A stretch of 64,000 nt of DNA. Origin: Siphonodentalium dalli. Lineage: Eukaryota; Mollusca; Scaphopoda; Gadilida; Siphonodentaliidae. The stretch spans positions 180,516,556-180,580,555 of the forward strand of contig CP136067.1 in assembly GCA_032622095.1 (NCBI GenBank), read 5' to 3'. The notes beneath the pieces were generated by a model that searched no databases, had not been told where the DNA came from, and saw only the letters and a list, made by a program, of their open reading frames with translations. Shown here piece by piece: positions 56,601 to 63,621 of this stretch. Both the position numbers and the translations under genes were made by a program. Each line of letters opens with the position of its first letter. Positions within the stretch are counted from its first letter, which is position 1.

Positions 56601-59600
56601 ACAACACTCTTTTTTAGTTTCCGATACTGGTCATGCATACTACTCAGTTGTTTCGCTAACCTTCCGGTTCAATAATGCAGAATATTTACAAGATGCGCTG
56701 GCAACTCGTAATGTCCACCGAATGTCTCTCAATTTTCGCATGGGTTTCCTCAACGTATGTCACATACTCGCCAAGTTTTCTTTTCCGAGATTGATGACAG
56801 GAATTGGAGCCGAGTCCATTGTCAACAGAATCGTTAGCTACTTGCATATAAATAGAGCAGTATCATGATCCAAACTAGTGTTCGGGTCAGGTCCAGGAGA
56901 TGTTGGAGGCCGAAAATCAATCTTACAACTTTTTAACCAGCTTTTAAGAGACATATTTGCATTATACAGTTGACAGTTTAGGGTTGTATTTCATATGGTG
57001 CAGATAAATAGATGTTAGCTTTGGTAAAAATCCCCATTCACTTTCTTTTTCTTTTTTTTTGCGAATGTGATTTGGGGGGAGCTAGCCCTGGGATGCCCAA
57101 AAGGGCCATTAGGCCCTTTCTTTCACCCCTCCCCATTCACTCATTGATTGCTTTGAGAAGTGAGTACTTTCACCTAGCTTATGTATGCTAAAGTAATACA
57201 ATCCTTTGTTAACATTCTCGATAGTCGACAACAAAAACTTGGACATGCGACATGCTAATTACGCCTGCAGTGCAGATGCACAATTCCGATGGTTCATCGA
57301 GGTGTCTGCACTTCTATAAGTTGGATTTGGTTCTTATTATTGGGGTTTAGATGGGACATTTAGTTCCGGCAAACCTGCGAATTTATGAATCCACGAAAAA
57401 GTCATAAATAGCTGAACCACGAAAATTTATACCAATGAATTTAAAGCCATTCACAGTAGTAATTTGAGCATAAAGATGTTTGAGATGTGTTCTCTCACCT
57501 TTCTAAAGAGACAAGTGGAAGGACTGAGGTGACGGGACTGTGGTGTGTGTCATAGTTAGTAATTTGAGCATAATGATGTTTGAGATGTGTTCTCTCACCT
57601 TTCTAAAGAGACAAGTGGAAGGACTGAGGTGACAGGACTGTGGTGTGTGTCTGAATCCATCAAACCAGCTGAAACAATACAAAATATTATAACTACAGTA
57701 ATGTCCTAAATAATCGACTCCTTAACCACAGCAGAATTATGGGTAACTTTTCAGGATTTAGTCAGAAATATGGCTTCCCTTACAGTTTTGCAGTGTTACA
57801 CCTCGCTGTGAGGTGTGGGTGTGGTGTGATTGAGGTGTGGTACATGATATGCAAATATCTGTAAAGCACACCTTAACCACACCTCATACTTCTACACCAC
57901 ACCTCATCCACACCTCATAGAAATAGTAAAATATCATAGCACACCTCAAACACACCTCAGGTACTCTAACAAAAACAATTTTGCCACAGGCACACTACAA
58001 ACACGCCTCGCAGGTCTGCAACACACCACATGGTATCTATCAAAGTTCCTGGTTTAATGAGGAAGCTAGCCAAGCTGAATTGTATGATCTGATAAACAAA
58101 CATAACATATGGAGCTGGCTAGGTCATGTGGTAGAATTGCGCCAAAATTTATTTGAATGTGGATCCTTTGTTCAGAAGAGTGTAACAATTCTGTATCTCT
58201 CAAGGATTTGAAAAGATACTTCATATCAAAAGTTGTCATTAAATGGAATAAAAGGCATGTGAAACATTAATATACTCTTTGAAAGCAGCTAGGTAAGTAA
58301 CATATCATATAATTTTTTCGATATATTTGATTTTTGCAACTAAATTATAGTATCTATATATAAAGATGTCTGTTAATTACCACTGTGTTTGTATCAAAAC
58401 AATTAAATGGACTTACCAGTGTTGATGGTATTATCTTACATTTGTACAGTGTATACTACACCAATCAAATATTGAAATATGGAAATTGTAAATCATAAGT
58501 ATATGAATTCTTTCAGCATTATATAATTGACTGCATGAATTCTAAAATATAGCGGTGATCATGTCAGGCTAATATAGAATTCATTTATTATAAGCTTTGC
58601 TTTATTGAATTTTTGCCCCAACCCTAAGCCCCTATATATATGACTTGTGCTTCAGTTAACTGCATGCATGGTACCATGCAATATGTCAATTAATATTAGA
58701 CATATGTACATGTATATAGCAAATTCATAGGGTACTAATGATTGAACAAGACTATAAGTCACTTATAATAGTGATCTGAAGCTACTCACGGGAACACATA
58801 TACCTTACTCTTCCAATAGCACTAGGAACACTACTAGGGCACTGATAAAAATAATCAAAAGTCACCAGGAACATGTTCAAAATATATAGAATGAATGCAT
58901 GTGGACAAGACAAAATTAGCCACCTCAATACCCACACCTCAGGCACACCTCTACCTACACCTCAGACACACCTCTACCCACACCTCAGGCACACCTCATA
59001 CCCACACCTCAGGCACACCTCAGTAAGCACTCTTCCATAGGCACACCTCAAGCACACCTCAGACCGTACACATCAGACACATCTCATCCACACCTTAAAC
59101 ACACCTCAGGCACACCTCAAAGGCACACCTCATGCCTCATTTAAATATTTGGCCCCACACCTCAGACACACCTCAACCACACCTTAGGCACACCTCAGCC
59201 CCCACGCCTCGTGTGAGGTGTCCCCACACCTCGTGTGAGGTGTAACACCTCAGCCATCTTTCAGGCCCACACCACAAAAGCACCTTATCCACACCTTAAA
59301 CACACTGCAAAACTATAAGGGTTGTTGCCATGGCTTGTTGCCATTCATTGAAAAGCTCTCACTGACACGGGGGGAGAACTGCAACGTGAGGATCGGTGGC
59401 CTTCCGATAAAGAGACGGTGGAAATCCGATAAACGAGACGGTTCGCTTTCGGTGACAAACGAGATTTTCTTCGTGTTTGGGCATTCAAACGGAATTGCCG
59501 TGACATATCAGGTTTCATATCATCATATAGTTATCTTAGTTACTAATATCCATCAATATCTAGACGCTACAGTGAGTTAAACCAATATAATCGCCATTTA

Positions 59601-60996
59601 AAAGTCACGCGACGGTTTGTTTTCCGATAAAAACGAACCGTCGCGTGTCTTTTATCGGAAAACGAACCGTCGCGTGACTTTTAAATGGCTATTCTCTTGG
59701 TTTTAGTCACTGTAGCGTCTAGATTTTGATGGATATTAGTAACTTAAATAACGATATGATGATATGAAACCTGATTTGTCACGGCAATTGCGTTTGAATG
59801 CCCAAACACGAAGAAAATCTCGTTTGTCGCCGAAAGCGAACCGTCTCGTTTATCGGATTTCCACCGTCTCTTTATCGGAATGCCACCGATCCTCACGTCG
59901 CAGTTCTCCCCCAGTGACTGAGTCGATTATTTAGGGCATTACTGTATATTAATAAACCTGAATGTCTGATTGTTATGCATTATGTTGCTTTCAGCAGAAA
60001 AGGCCATGTTACAATGATGTCAGGAGGATAGGTCATACATAGTCAACAGGCCTCCAAATATTGTGTGTGCCTGTCATTTGCAGAATGAGGTCCCCAGAGG
60101 GTGAATTTAGTTATGCTATCCCGCACAGTGGGCTAGCATCACCAAATTCACCATCTGGGGACCTCATTTTGCTCAGGCCTTATCTTCTGGGAAGTATCTA
60201 TAGTCTCAAATTAACATTGTTTTTAGTTACTTTTTCCCTTCACAGAAGTTTCTATATCCCCATAATTTGCAAAAGATAAAATGCATAATTTAAGGTGACT
60301 AATGGGTGAACATCACCAACTAGGAAACACAATCTGATACTAGGTCTCCCATAGCAGTTATTAGTTGCTTATTGAAGGACATCGTCTCTACAGCAGTGAC
60401 ATGATTTCATTGTGAAGTTAACTGTCAAGTCTGCAAATAGTATGTCTGTCATTTGCAGAATGAGGACCCCAGAGGTTGAATTTGGTGATGCAAGACCACC
60501 ATGCAGGATAGCATCACTAAATTCACCCTCTTGGGACCTCATTCTGCAAATGACAGACATACTATTTGCAGACTTGACAGTTAATTTCACAATGAAATCA
60601 TGTCACTGCTGTAGAGACGATGTCCTTCAATAAGCAACTCATAAACATGCCAAGATGTGCATGCTCTCAGGGGAAAATCACTTCAAGCTTGGTGGGATTT
60701 GATTCTGCTACTGGTCAGCTTGATGGATGAAGCATTTTATTGACTATGGAAGTAAGGATAATATTTCATTGTTTTTTTTGTTGCAATAATTCAGTTATAT
60801 TGTTTTAACTATACAATGGCTAAAATGTCGATAACCCAGCACACATGATATCATTGGGCAGTGATTAAGTCACAAAGAAATATATACCTGTATTATAAGA
60901 TGGAAATCTGGCGATATAGTCTTGGCCTTGCACAGTGACAGATTTGTGCATAGATATCACCTCCCTCGTGTCCCATACAACCAGAGAACCATCCAC
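44452..60996 (-). CDS. DYNC2I1: Dynein-2 intermediate chain WDR60/DYNC2I1-like gene, ten exons of the C-terminal WD40 part
   Basis: Ten exons on the minus strand with AG/GT borders join in one frame with matching phases (815 nt). The product reads as the WD40 part of the dynein-2 intermediate chain, with VDGSLVVWDTRE, LASVEQNGVIHLW, GSKVKL, ATDGGYIMHG, VSYMDFSPF, AGYSDGCLRLY and WSQSRPCVFFVVDEAS-IYVFDIL in the order of WDR60. In animals this protein links the dynein-2 heavy chain to light chains for retrograde intraflagellar transport in cilia. The 5' exons (N-terminal region and first blades) lie beyond 61 kb or outside the window. The last exon(s) after 44452 were not found, even though about 70 codons should follow. 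Introns are packed with MITEs; three exon ends carry downstream tandem duplications. Confidence 0.88.
44693..44946. mobile_element. piggyBac-like MITE, family P3, copy 2
   Basis: ACCCTTCCATGACTGGAGC at the left (TTAA decayed to AAAA) and GCTCCCGTCATGCAAGGGTT + AA at the right. The interior has imperfect GCATTCTCTTATATATGCGAG hairpins. Confidence 0.75.
45169..45214 (-). CDS. DYNC2I1: DYNC2I1-like exon i (46 nt)
   Basis: Acceptor TTTTTTACAG, donor G|GTTCGTC. It encodes AGYSDGCLRLYSTKH and leaves G, joining to AG of exon j to give Glu. The GTTCGT donor is a weak match to GTRAGT; no better GT keeps the frame. Confidence 0.8.
45302..45690. repeat. Dispersed repeat starting TTAAAGACATATTATG
   Basis: Matches 61585-62150 over most of its length. 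This copy lacks the hairpin MITE present there and so shows the empty insertion site (ATTATGGACTTGTTTAGG). An 86-codon frame (45407-45667, +) lies inside but is not kept in the other copy. Confidence 0.7.
46068..46506. mobile_element. piggyBac-like MITE, family P2, complete
   Basis: TTAACCCTTTCAGTGCCAGG and TTGGCACTGAAAGGGTTAA ends with TTAA on both sides. The left half is the family's own sequence (GGCCGATCTCATCGGCC hairpin); the right half is one copy of the GCATTCTCTTATATATGCGAG hairpin module shared with P1 and P3. Confidence 0.85.
46815..47197. mobile_element. Composite MITE family G, reference copy
   Basis: TGTCTGTCATTTGCAGAATG at the left pairs with CATTCTACAATTGACAGACA at the right. 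Each end is a short hairpin (GAGGTCCCCAGAGGGTGAA ... TTCACC...GACCTC), and a spacer of about 200 bp joins them. Confidence 0.8.
47201..47282. repeat. 40-42 bp tandem duplication covering exon h 3' end and donor
   Basis: TTTTTACAACTAGCACTACA at 47201 recurs at 47243, and AGAAAACATGAG at 47231 recurs at 47271. The copies differ at the splice junction: CTG|GTGAGT in the coding copy, CT|GTAAGG in the downstream copy. It lies directly beside MITE family G (46815-47197). Confidence 0.88.
47270..47328 (-). CDS. DYNC2I1: DYNC2I1-like exon h (59 nt)
   Basis: Acceptor CCCTCATTTCAG, donor GTGAGTATG. With the carried G it encodes DTPVDVSYMDFSPFNNSCFL, the (V/I)xxxDFSPF start of a WD40 blade. Its 3' end is duplicated downstream at about 47221-47242. 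Confidence 0.88.
47717..47853. mobile_element. TA-flanked hairpin MITE family H, copy with decayed right tip
   Basis: CAGTAATGCCCTAAGTAATC at the left pairs with GATTCCTTAACC-type complement and GGGCATTTCGG at the right. It corresponds to the near-perfect copy at 61601-61813 but is shorter (one central arm deleted). Confidence 0.7.
47988..48522. mobile_element. MITE with CCAGTCTCTTTGAAAAGCCG ends
   Basis: The left arm CCAGTCTCTTTGAAAAGCCG continues to ATATCGGATGTACATCTCT; the right arm is its complement (CATCCGATATAGGATTTTCA ... CGGCTTTTCAAAGAGACTGG). Arms are about 60 bp with a few mismatches; the spacer is about 410 bp. Confidence 0.75.
48570..48827. mobile_element. TTAA MITE family D, complete copy, next to exon g
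   Basis: TTAATCCTTTCT at the left and AGAAAGGGTTAA at the right with TTAA on both sides. The right end is 12 bp from the last coding base of exon g. Confidence 0.75.
48840..48906 (-). CDS. DYNC2I1: DYNC2I1-like exon g (67 nt)
   Basis: Acceptor TGTATTTTCAG, donor GTAAGTAACC. It encodes GYIMHGIRFGSRVQPKLHC then STT and leaves one base. Twelve bases after the exon end a TTAA MITE (48570-48827) begins, leaving only the minimal donor between. Confidence 0.88.
49436..49687 (+). CDS. Small open frame of 83 codons, unknown, inside a WDR60 intron
   Basis: An ATG-to-TGA frame with protein-like composition (KECAKIVDKTTALILHSVNK; no low-complexity run) in a stretch without recognised repeats, opposite in strand to the host gene. 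No domain, paralogue or promoter motif is recognised. It could be chance, a small gene or an exon of a nested gene. Confidence 0.2.
   Translation: MHMDDKIYGKSNTRLLICCHFAKECAKIVDKTTALILHSVNKFLDRKLFSKHIGNLALVDRGLAILSGKTHAKYRNHRIVPSW
49735..50258. mobile_element. Inverted-repeat element (AGATCATGCCATGAATCTCT ends)
   Basis: AGATCATGCCATGAATCTCT with TAGAGATCATACTCCACCAG at the left pairs with CTGGTGGAATATGATCTCTA ... AGATTCATGGCATGATCT at the right. The left arm of another copy is cut off by the window end at about 63925-64000. Confidence 0.75.
50265..50869. mobile_element. MITE with GGGGGCAATTCCATTCATTA ends
   Basis: GGGGGCAATTCCATTCATTA at the left pairs with TAATGAATGGAATCGCCCCC at the right. 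Arms of about 60 bp include GCTACAATGG. Its right tip is part of the tandem duplication at exon f. Confidence 0.75.
50831..50977. repeat. 67-68 bp tandem duplication of exon f 3' end, donor and adjoining MITE tip
   Basis: GGTGAACCTTGTCTATGATC occurs at 50871 and 50938, and GTAGCC at 50838, 50906 and 50973 marks the borders. Each unit contains the donor CTTACCCCATCC (plus strand) and the GCGTAATGAATGGAATCGCC end of the MITE at 50265-50869. The GTAGCC shared by exon and MITE looks like junction microhomology. Confidence 0.88.
50966..51053 (-). CDS. DYNC2I1: DYNC2I1-like exon f (88 nt)
   Basis: Acceptor TTTTTTTTCAG, donor GTAAGTAGGATC. It encodes GLNMKSTLRANGMQTAPNDL then NQYYVATDG, the blade segment that in dynein intermediate chains ends in (V/I)(A/G)TD. 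Its 3' end and donor are tandemly duplicated downstream (50831-50967). Confidence 0.9.
51600..51694. mobile_element. piggyBac-like MITE, family P3, right end only
   Basis: CACATATATAAGGGAATGCA, then AGCTCCAGTCATGAAAGGGT and the terminal TTAA. The left part is missing. Confidence 0.6.
51762..51880 (-). CDS. DYNC2I1: DYNC2I1-like exon e (119 nt)
   Basis: Acceptor TTTATAAAG, donor GTGAGTAATAA. It encodes VVAEVNSSGIAGSETDLGLS, PGSKVKLHKTSSI and VLESPLK. The IAGSxSDLGLxPGxxVKL signature is the stretch I associate most specifically with WDR60 (from memory, no search done). Confidence 0.9.
51958..52357. mobile_element. piggyBac-like MITE, family P1, copy 3 (inverted relative to copies 1-2)
   Basis: TTAAGCCTTTATCCAACAG at the left and TTGGGTAAAGGGTTAA at the right, 400 bp, twin hairpins intact. 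Confidence 0.88.
52903..53215 (-). mobile_element. tRNA-derived SINE with perfect 12-bp target duplication
   Basis: The minus strand starts GGCCTCGGTGGCTCAATCGG (A-box region of a tRNA) and has GGGTTCAAATCC as B box about 45 bases on. A conserved body follows (GATGGCCGGTGGTTTGCCG; AAACTGGCATTGTCGTGATA), and it ends in (AATC)n. TGAGAGTATGGT at 52891-52902 is repeated at 53216-53227, a clean LINE-type target-site duplication. It landed at the left end of a family G MITE. The head is a SINE promoter, not a functional tRNA gene. Confidence 0.92.
53228..53600. mobile_element. Composite MITE family G, copy 5, left end disturbed by the SINE
   Basis: CCTCAGAGGGTTAGAATCAC at the left and GGGACCTCATTCTACAAATG at the right with the usual spacer. 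Confidence 0.65.
54130..54194 (-). CDS. DYNC2I1: DYNC2I1-like exon d (65 nt)
   Basis: Acceptor TATTGTTGCAG, donor GTAAGTAGAC. It encodes DFGSGLSFQLASVEQNGVIH then LW, a canonical WD40 blade ending as in WDR60, and ends in phase 0. Confidence 0.9.
54289..54688. mobile_element. piggyBac-like MITE, family P1, copy 4
   Basis: TTAACCCTTTACCCAACAG at the left and TTGGGTAAAGGGTTAA at the right, 400 bp, twin hairpins intact. It is inserted into a TTAA within another element. Confidence 0.9.
54845..54925. repeat. Hairpin, 28-bp arms
   Basis: TTCAATGGAAGGGGAATAAC at the left pairs with TAATTCCCCTTCCATTGAA at the right, with a loop of about 15 bases. It sits in the middle of the host element 54269-55140. 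Confidence 0.75.
55212..55500. repeat. Two tandem copies of a roughly 150-bp dispersed repeat unit
   Basis: GGAAACCAAAATAATCGGCA at 55212 and GGAAACCAAAATAATTGGCA at 55361; each is followed by AAGTCGA and by TCGAACTTGACCTG. It is related in wording to the insert at 22370-22500. Confidence 0.65.
56124..56152 (-). CDS. DYNC2I1: DYNC2I1-like microexon c (29 nt)
   Basis: Acceptor AAATTTCAG, donor GTAAGTTTG. The phase fits both neighbours: AG|C gives Ser, then LKSGEKPSD. At 29 nt it is short for an animal exon, but both splice sites are good and the frame only works with it included. Confidence 0.8.
57458..57650. repeat. 100-bp tandem duplication covering exon b and its 5' splice site
   Basis: AGTAATTTGAGCATAAAGAT at 57458 and AGTAATTTGAGCATAATGAT at 57558 give a period of 100 bp. 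The copies differ at only a few positions. Both keep the donor ACCTTTCTAAAG (plus strand); only the upstream-in-transcript copy keeps the acceptor. Confidence 0.92.
57599..57650 (-). CDS. DYNC2I1: DYNC2I1-like exon b (52 nt)
   Basis: Acceptor GGATTCAG, donor GTGAGAGAAC. With the G left by exon a it reads DTHHSPVTSVLPLVSLE, and it leaves AG for exon c. A 100-bp tandem copy of this exon and its donor sits downstream at 57499-57550, but there TATG replaces the acceptor AG, so only this copy should be recognised as an exon start. Confidence 0.8.
57783..59315. mobile_element. Nested TA-flanked element carrying a CACACCTCA minisatellite
   Basis: CAGTTTTGCAGTGT at the left and ACACTGCAAAACTA at the right with TA beside each. 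Near the left end TGAGGTGTGG units run in one orientation; from about 58918 to 59310 CACACCTCAGGCACACCTCA units run in the other. The middle (58000-58900) holds no recognised domain. Confidence 0.75.
59352..59930. repeat. Near-perfect palindrome of about 580 bp
   Basis: GGGGAGAACTGCAACGTGAG at the left pairs with CTCACGTCGCAGTTCTCCCC at the right. The centre near 59640 is a chain of CGAACCGTCGCGTG hairpins. It is a foldback insertion inside family H. Confidence 0.85.
60068..60357. mobile_element. Composite MITE family G, copy 6
   Basis: CCTGTCATTTGCAGAATGAG and the terminal hairpin at the left; the spacer runs in the opposite orientation compared with 46815-47197 and ends near TAGGTCTCCCATAGCAG. 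Confidence 0.65.
60365..60642. repeat. 278-bp near-perfect hairpin containing family G tips
   Basis: TTGCTTATTGAAGGACATCG at the left pairs with CGATGTCCTTCAATAAGCAA at the right; the two arms stay complementary through CAAATAGTATGTCTGTCATT to a centre near 60503. Confidence 0.9.
60888..60996 (-). CDS. DYNC2I1: DYNC2I1-like exon a (109 nt)
   Basis: Acceptor CCCCACAG, donor GTATATATTTC. It starts in phase 0 and leaves one base. It encodes VDGSLVVWDTREVISMHK and then QDYIARFPSYNT, a WD40 blade end followed by the blade-linking segment of dynein intermediate chains. Confidence 0.88.
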
Positions 60997-61117
60997 CTGT
61001 GGGGAGAGTTTACAATCATTTGGAATCAGACCAAACCTGATAATAATATATGTAATGGTTTAGGTCAAAATGACCAACATAATTATGATTTGGTAGGTCA
61101 TTCTGAAAATGAATAAG

Positions 61118-61517
61118 TTAACCCTTTACCCAACAGAAGGGCCCTGTGCCAATGCATTCTCTTATATATGCGAGTCGACCATAGGTCGCCTCGCATATAT
61201 AAGAGAATGCATTGGCTTAACACATTAAATATTATAAAATTGTTAAAGAATGTAAGAAAAAATGGTAAAAAGTGTTAAAAAAAGATTTTTTTTAGGCCAA
61301 TGCATTCTCTTATATATGCGAGGCGACCTATGGTCGACTCGCATATATAAGAGAATGCATTGGCACAGGGCATAACTGTAACTATCACAATGTGGTCAAG
61401 GAGCCGGTTCCAATGATATCCATATTTGTATGGTTCTATTGAGACAGACCGAAGATATTTTAGGCGGTTGAAGCTTTATTTGACCGGTTTTGGCCGGTTT
61501 GTTGGGTAAAGGGTTAA
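61118..61517. mobile_element. piggyBac-like MITE, family P1, copy 5
   Basis: TTAACCCTTTACCCAACAG at the left and TTGGGTAAAGGGTTAA at the right, exactly 400 bp including TTAA on both sides. It lies in the intron upstream of DYNC2I1-like exon a. Confidence 0.9.
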
Positions 61518-61584
61518 AACAGCAGCAAATTCTCAGAAGCTTATAACAACAAATAAATAATATTTAAAGGATAAATTTACTATT

Positions 61585-62150
61585 AAAGACATATTATGTA
61601 CAGTAATGCTCTAATTAATCGACCTCTTAACCAAAGCAGAATTATGGGTAACTTTTCAGGATTTAGTCGGAAATATGGCTTGTTGCCATTCATCGGAAAG
61701 CTCTCGGCGAGAGCTTTCCGATGAATGGCAACAAGCCATATTTCCGACTAAATCCTGAAAAGTTACCCATAATTCTGCTTTGGTTAAGAGGTCGATTAAT
61801 TAGAGCATTACTGTACTTGTTCAGGTACGTGAAGCTGATAAGTTGGTAATGCAACATTCTACTAACACCGCCGAAAACCTAAAGCAAATCGACCGTACCA
61901 CTCCATAGAAAACATTGTCTGAACTACGCTCAAATGTAAATATTTATTACTCGATTCGGGACGCATCTATCGGCAATAAACTAATGAAAACGATTTCACC
62001 ATCGAGAGTCACTGGATTTAATTAATAATTAGAATGACGGTGTGTGTTGTCAATTTAGATATACTATTGTAAAAATAACTACTTTGAACAAGATTATTTT
62101 CCATTTCTATATTTGATCACCCTACCGGAGTGCTTCACATCACCTTATAA
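61585..62150. repeat. Dispersed repeat (TTAAAGACATATTATG), copy carrying a hairpin MITE
   Basis: Same family as 45302-45690, interrupted at ATTATG|TA by the MITE at 61601-61813 and continuing TACTTGTTCAGGTACG. Confidence 0.7.
61601..61813. mobile_element. TA-flanked hairpin MITE family H, near-perfect 213-bp palindrome
   Basis: CAGTAATGCTCTAATTAATC at the left and GATTAATTAGAGCATTACTG at the right; complementarity runs to the centre CTCTCGGCGAGAG. TA on both sides; the related repeat at 45302 shows the empty site. TA duplication and CAGT tips fit Tc1/mariner derivation. Confidence 0.9.
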
Positions 62151-62179
62151 GGCCAAAATAAAAACAAATTACTTGATTT

Positions 62180-62480
62180 GCATCCCCTCCCTATTTTTAG
62201 TCGCCTCAATATTTTTTATTTGGATATCTTTTATGTAGACTTTTTCTCATTACTTAACTGTTAAATTACATTTCAATAACCTATTATTCAATCTATTGTG
62301 ATAAAATTGGACAATCTAATTATCTAAATCACCTTGTATTATATTATATAAGATAGAATACTGCTTCAATATTTAGAACTGTCCATGACCATTTTTGTTA
62401 GGAAGAATAAAATTTTAAAAATAAAATTGGTCCTCCCACCTCATTTTTATGAAACAGTTGGACATAAATCTAGCAATTTG
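62180..62480 (-). repeat. Inverted copy of the minisatellite flank at 12353-12590
   Basis: For example TTATATAAGATAGAATACTG and AATTGGACAATCTAATTATC are complements of bases 12450-12530. The 23-bp array itself is absent here apart from a short CCCTCC stretch. Confidence 0.8.
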
Positions 62481-62779
62481 TTTATGTTGGCCAAAGTATT
62501 TTTTCGTATTTCTGTGTAAGAAGTTTGTTAAAGTCTGGGACAAAAACAAAATTAATACCATAGATCACAGCCATGTTAGCAGTTATTGACATAGACCAGA
62601 CTTTTTATTATACCTCAATAATATTTCAAGGCAGTTGGGATATCTTTTTTTCATTCATTTAAAAAATCCTTGATGTAAAAAGAATGCTGGTCAACAAAAA
62701 ATATTGGAATGACAACCGGTCATCAATCATCAATTAGCTACATCTACTTATGTAGAACAGGAGTAAAATCACTAACATA
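62481..62779. other. Unassigned, probably intron
   Basis: No exon of the upstream WDR60 region could be identified here. Confidence 0.3.
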
Positions 62780-63034
62780 ACTCTTTCATGATGTGAGCAT
62801 TGGTGCCGCATTAAAGATCATGTGCCAGTGAATTCTCTTATATATGCGAGTCTCCCACAGGGAGCATCGCATATTTTAGAGAATGCAATGGCTTACAAGG
62901 TCAAGGTAAATATTGTTAGACCAATGCATTATCTTATATATGAAAGGCTCCCTATTGGAGACTCGCATATAACAGAGAATGCATTGGCACACTATTTTCG
63001 CAAAATTTCAGGAAGCTCCGTTCATGGAAGGGTT
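62780..63034. mobile_element. piggyBac-like MITE, family P3, decayed copy
   Basis: CTCTTTCATGATGTGAGCAT at the left and GGAAGCTCCGTTCATGGAAG at the right; TTAA is lost at both ends. GCATTCTCTTATATATGCGAG-type arms are present. Confidence 0.6.
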
Positions 63035-63255
63035 TCTGGAGGAGGTCACATCATATTTTGTTTACGACAATGACCATGACCTAATGCTTATAATCACACT
63101 TGGATCAGATGGAAGGTCACCGGGGTTCACATTGCATTATATTTATTCTAATTTTTGGAAGCAACTTTTCAATTCCTCAGAAATGCTCACTCGATACCAA
63201 TCATGTCAGGCAAGTACCACAGTTAGTACAAGCTTATACTGCAGGTTACCCAAAC

Positions 63256-63621
63256 TTAACCCTTTACCCAACAGAAGGGCCCTGTGCCAATGCATTCTCT
63301 TATATATGCGAGTCGACCATAGGTCGACTCGCATATATAAGAGAATGCATTGGCTTAACACATTAAAAATTATAAAATTGTTAAAGAATATAAGAAAAAA
63401 TGGTAAAAAGTGTTAAAAAAAGATTTTTTTTAGGCCAATGCATTCTCTTATATATGCGAGGCGACCTATGGTCGACTCGCATATATAAGAGAATGCATTG
63501 GCACAGGGTTAACTGTAACTATCACAATGTGGTCAACGAGCCGGTTCCAATGATATCCATATTTTAGGCTGTTGAAACTTTATTTGGCCGGTTTTGGCCG
63601 TTTTGTTGGGTAAAGGGTTAA
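63256..63621. mobile_element. piggyBac-like MITE, family P1, copy 6
   Basis: TTAACCCTTTACCCAACAG at the left and TTGGGTAAAGGGTTAA at the right. About 35 bp is deleted near the right end compared with copy 5. Confidence 0.88.

Larger units (their letters stand above)
57696..59944. mobile_element. TA-flanked family H MITE expanded by two nested insertions
   Basis: CAGTAATGTCCTAAATAATC at the left and GATTATTTAGGGCATTACTG at the right, TA on both sides. About 140 bp of family H sequence is recognisable; the rest is the nested element 57783-59315 and the palindrome 59352-59930. Confidence 0.75.

Noticed and set aside
56557-56868. 103-codon plus-strand frame in a WDR60 intron
   Set aside because: No domain, splice context or repeat relation was recognised; chance length is plausible.
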